This document shows positions 6,029 to 7,225 of a DNA stretch of 7,225 bases, in pieces. The position numbers were made by a program, and so were the translations under genes. The notes under the pieces were generated by a model that was given only the letters and a program-made list of their open reading frames with translations, made no database searches and was not told the DNA's origin. This DNA comes from JAICWY01 sp964531205 (GTDB lineage Bacteria; Vulcanimicrobiota; Vulcanimicrobiia; Vulcanimicrobiales; Vulcanimicrobiaceae). Each line of letters starts with the position of its first letter. The stretch's first letter is position 1. The stretch covers positions 1-7,225 of the forward strand of contig CAZHGH010000125.1 in NCBI GenBank assembly GCA_964531205.1. Direction: 5' to 3'.

Positions 6029-6104
6029 CGGCGGCGACGGTGGGCCCCCTTACGTGACCACGTGAGACGCGGCGCCCTGCGTAGGCTGCAGCCGGAGTGT
6101 ACAC

Positions 6105-6119
6105 CACCGTATACGGTGA
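6105..6119 (+). promoter_or_regulatory. Perfect palindrome containing the rpoC ribosome binding site
   Basis: CACCGTATACGGTG (6105-6118) equals its own reverse complement. Its right arm with the next base gives GGTGA (6115-6119), which is complementary to the 16S anti-Shine-Dalgarno and ends 9 nt before the TTG start of rpoC. As RNA it could fold into a 5-bp stem with a TATA (UAUA) loop that hides the ribosome site; as DNA it could be an operator. Confidence 0.45.
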
Positions 6120-6128
6120 CTAGTAAAC

Positions 6129-7225
<1,097 letters not shown>

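Noticed and set aside
5898..6107. Small minus-strand frame in the rpoC leader
   Set aside because: It is Arg-rich with no ribosome site, and it covers the predicted rpoC promoter and leader hairpins.

Overview
The window is bacterial chromosomal DNA with moderately high GC. Most genes have good Shine-Dalgarno sites, and several have ATGA, GTGA or TAATG overlaps. The one taxonomically informative gene is the 5' part of rpoC at the right edge. It encodes the compact beta' form without large lineage insertions, close in sequence to the Bacillota/Terrabacteria type. Together with the many small secreted proteins of unknown function, this suggests an uncultivated Terrabacteria-like lineage; Eremiobacterota (WPS-2) is my best guess, with low confidence. 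No mobile element, CRISPR array, tRNA or rRNA is visible.

Left part (34-2337, minus strand): a tight four-gene operon. In order of transcription it encodes a secreted coiled-coil protein, a small lipoprotein resembling DUF3887, a DUF2971-family protein, and a DUF899 thioredoxin-like protein with a CPMC motif. Gaps are 10-12 nt or a 1-nt TAATG overlap, so the four are probably co-transcribed and partly translationally coupled. Their joint function is not known.

Middle part (2498-4694, plus strand): a divergent three-gene operon that shares a 160-bp intergenic region with the first. It encodes a 3-hydroxyisobutyrate-dehydrogenase-family (beta-hydroxyacid dehydrogenase) oxidoreductase, a DUF5069-like protein and an alpha/beta hydrolase, joined by 4-nt overlaps. 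This looks like a small catabolic or detoxifying unit acting on an unidentified carboxylic or ester compound. It ends in a strong hairpin terminator that reads in both directions.

Right part (4749-5872, minus strand): two adjacent paralogous genes for small exported proteins rich in Asn, Pro, Thr and Gln. They share two cysteines, a central TTTTQTP block, a C-terminal FNRPMV motif and a basic, Gly-ended tail. I recognise no family; this pair is the most likely undescribed element here.

Right edge (5873-7225): a 256-bp intergenic region with a good promoter and a structured leader, then rpoC, which runs off the window. The leader contains a 14-bp perfect palindrome whose right arm carries the ribosome binding site. 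rpoC is not preceded by rpoB as it is in most bacteria; the gene to its left faces the other way. No intergenic stretch exceeds 300 bases. Bases 1-33 lie downstream of the first operon and show nothing I can name.
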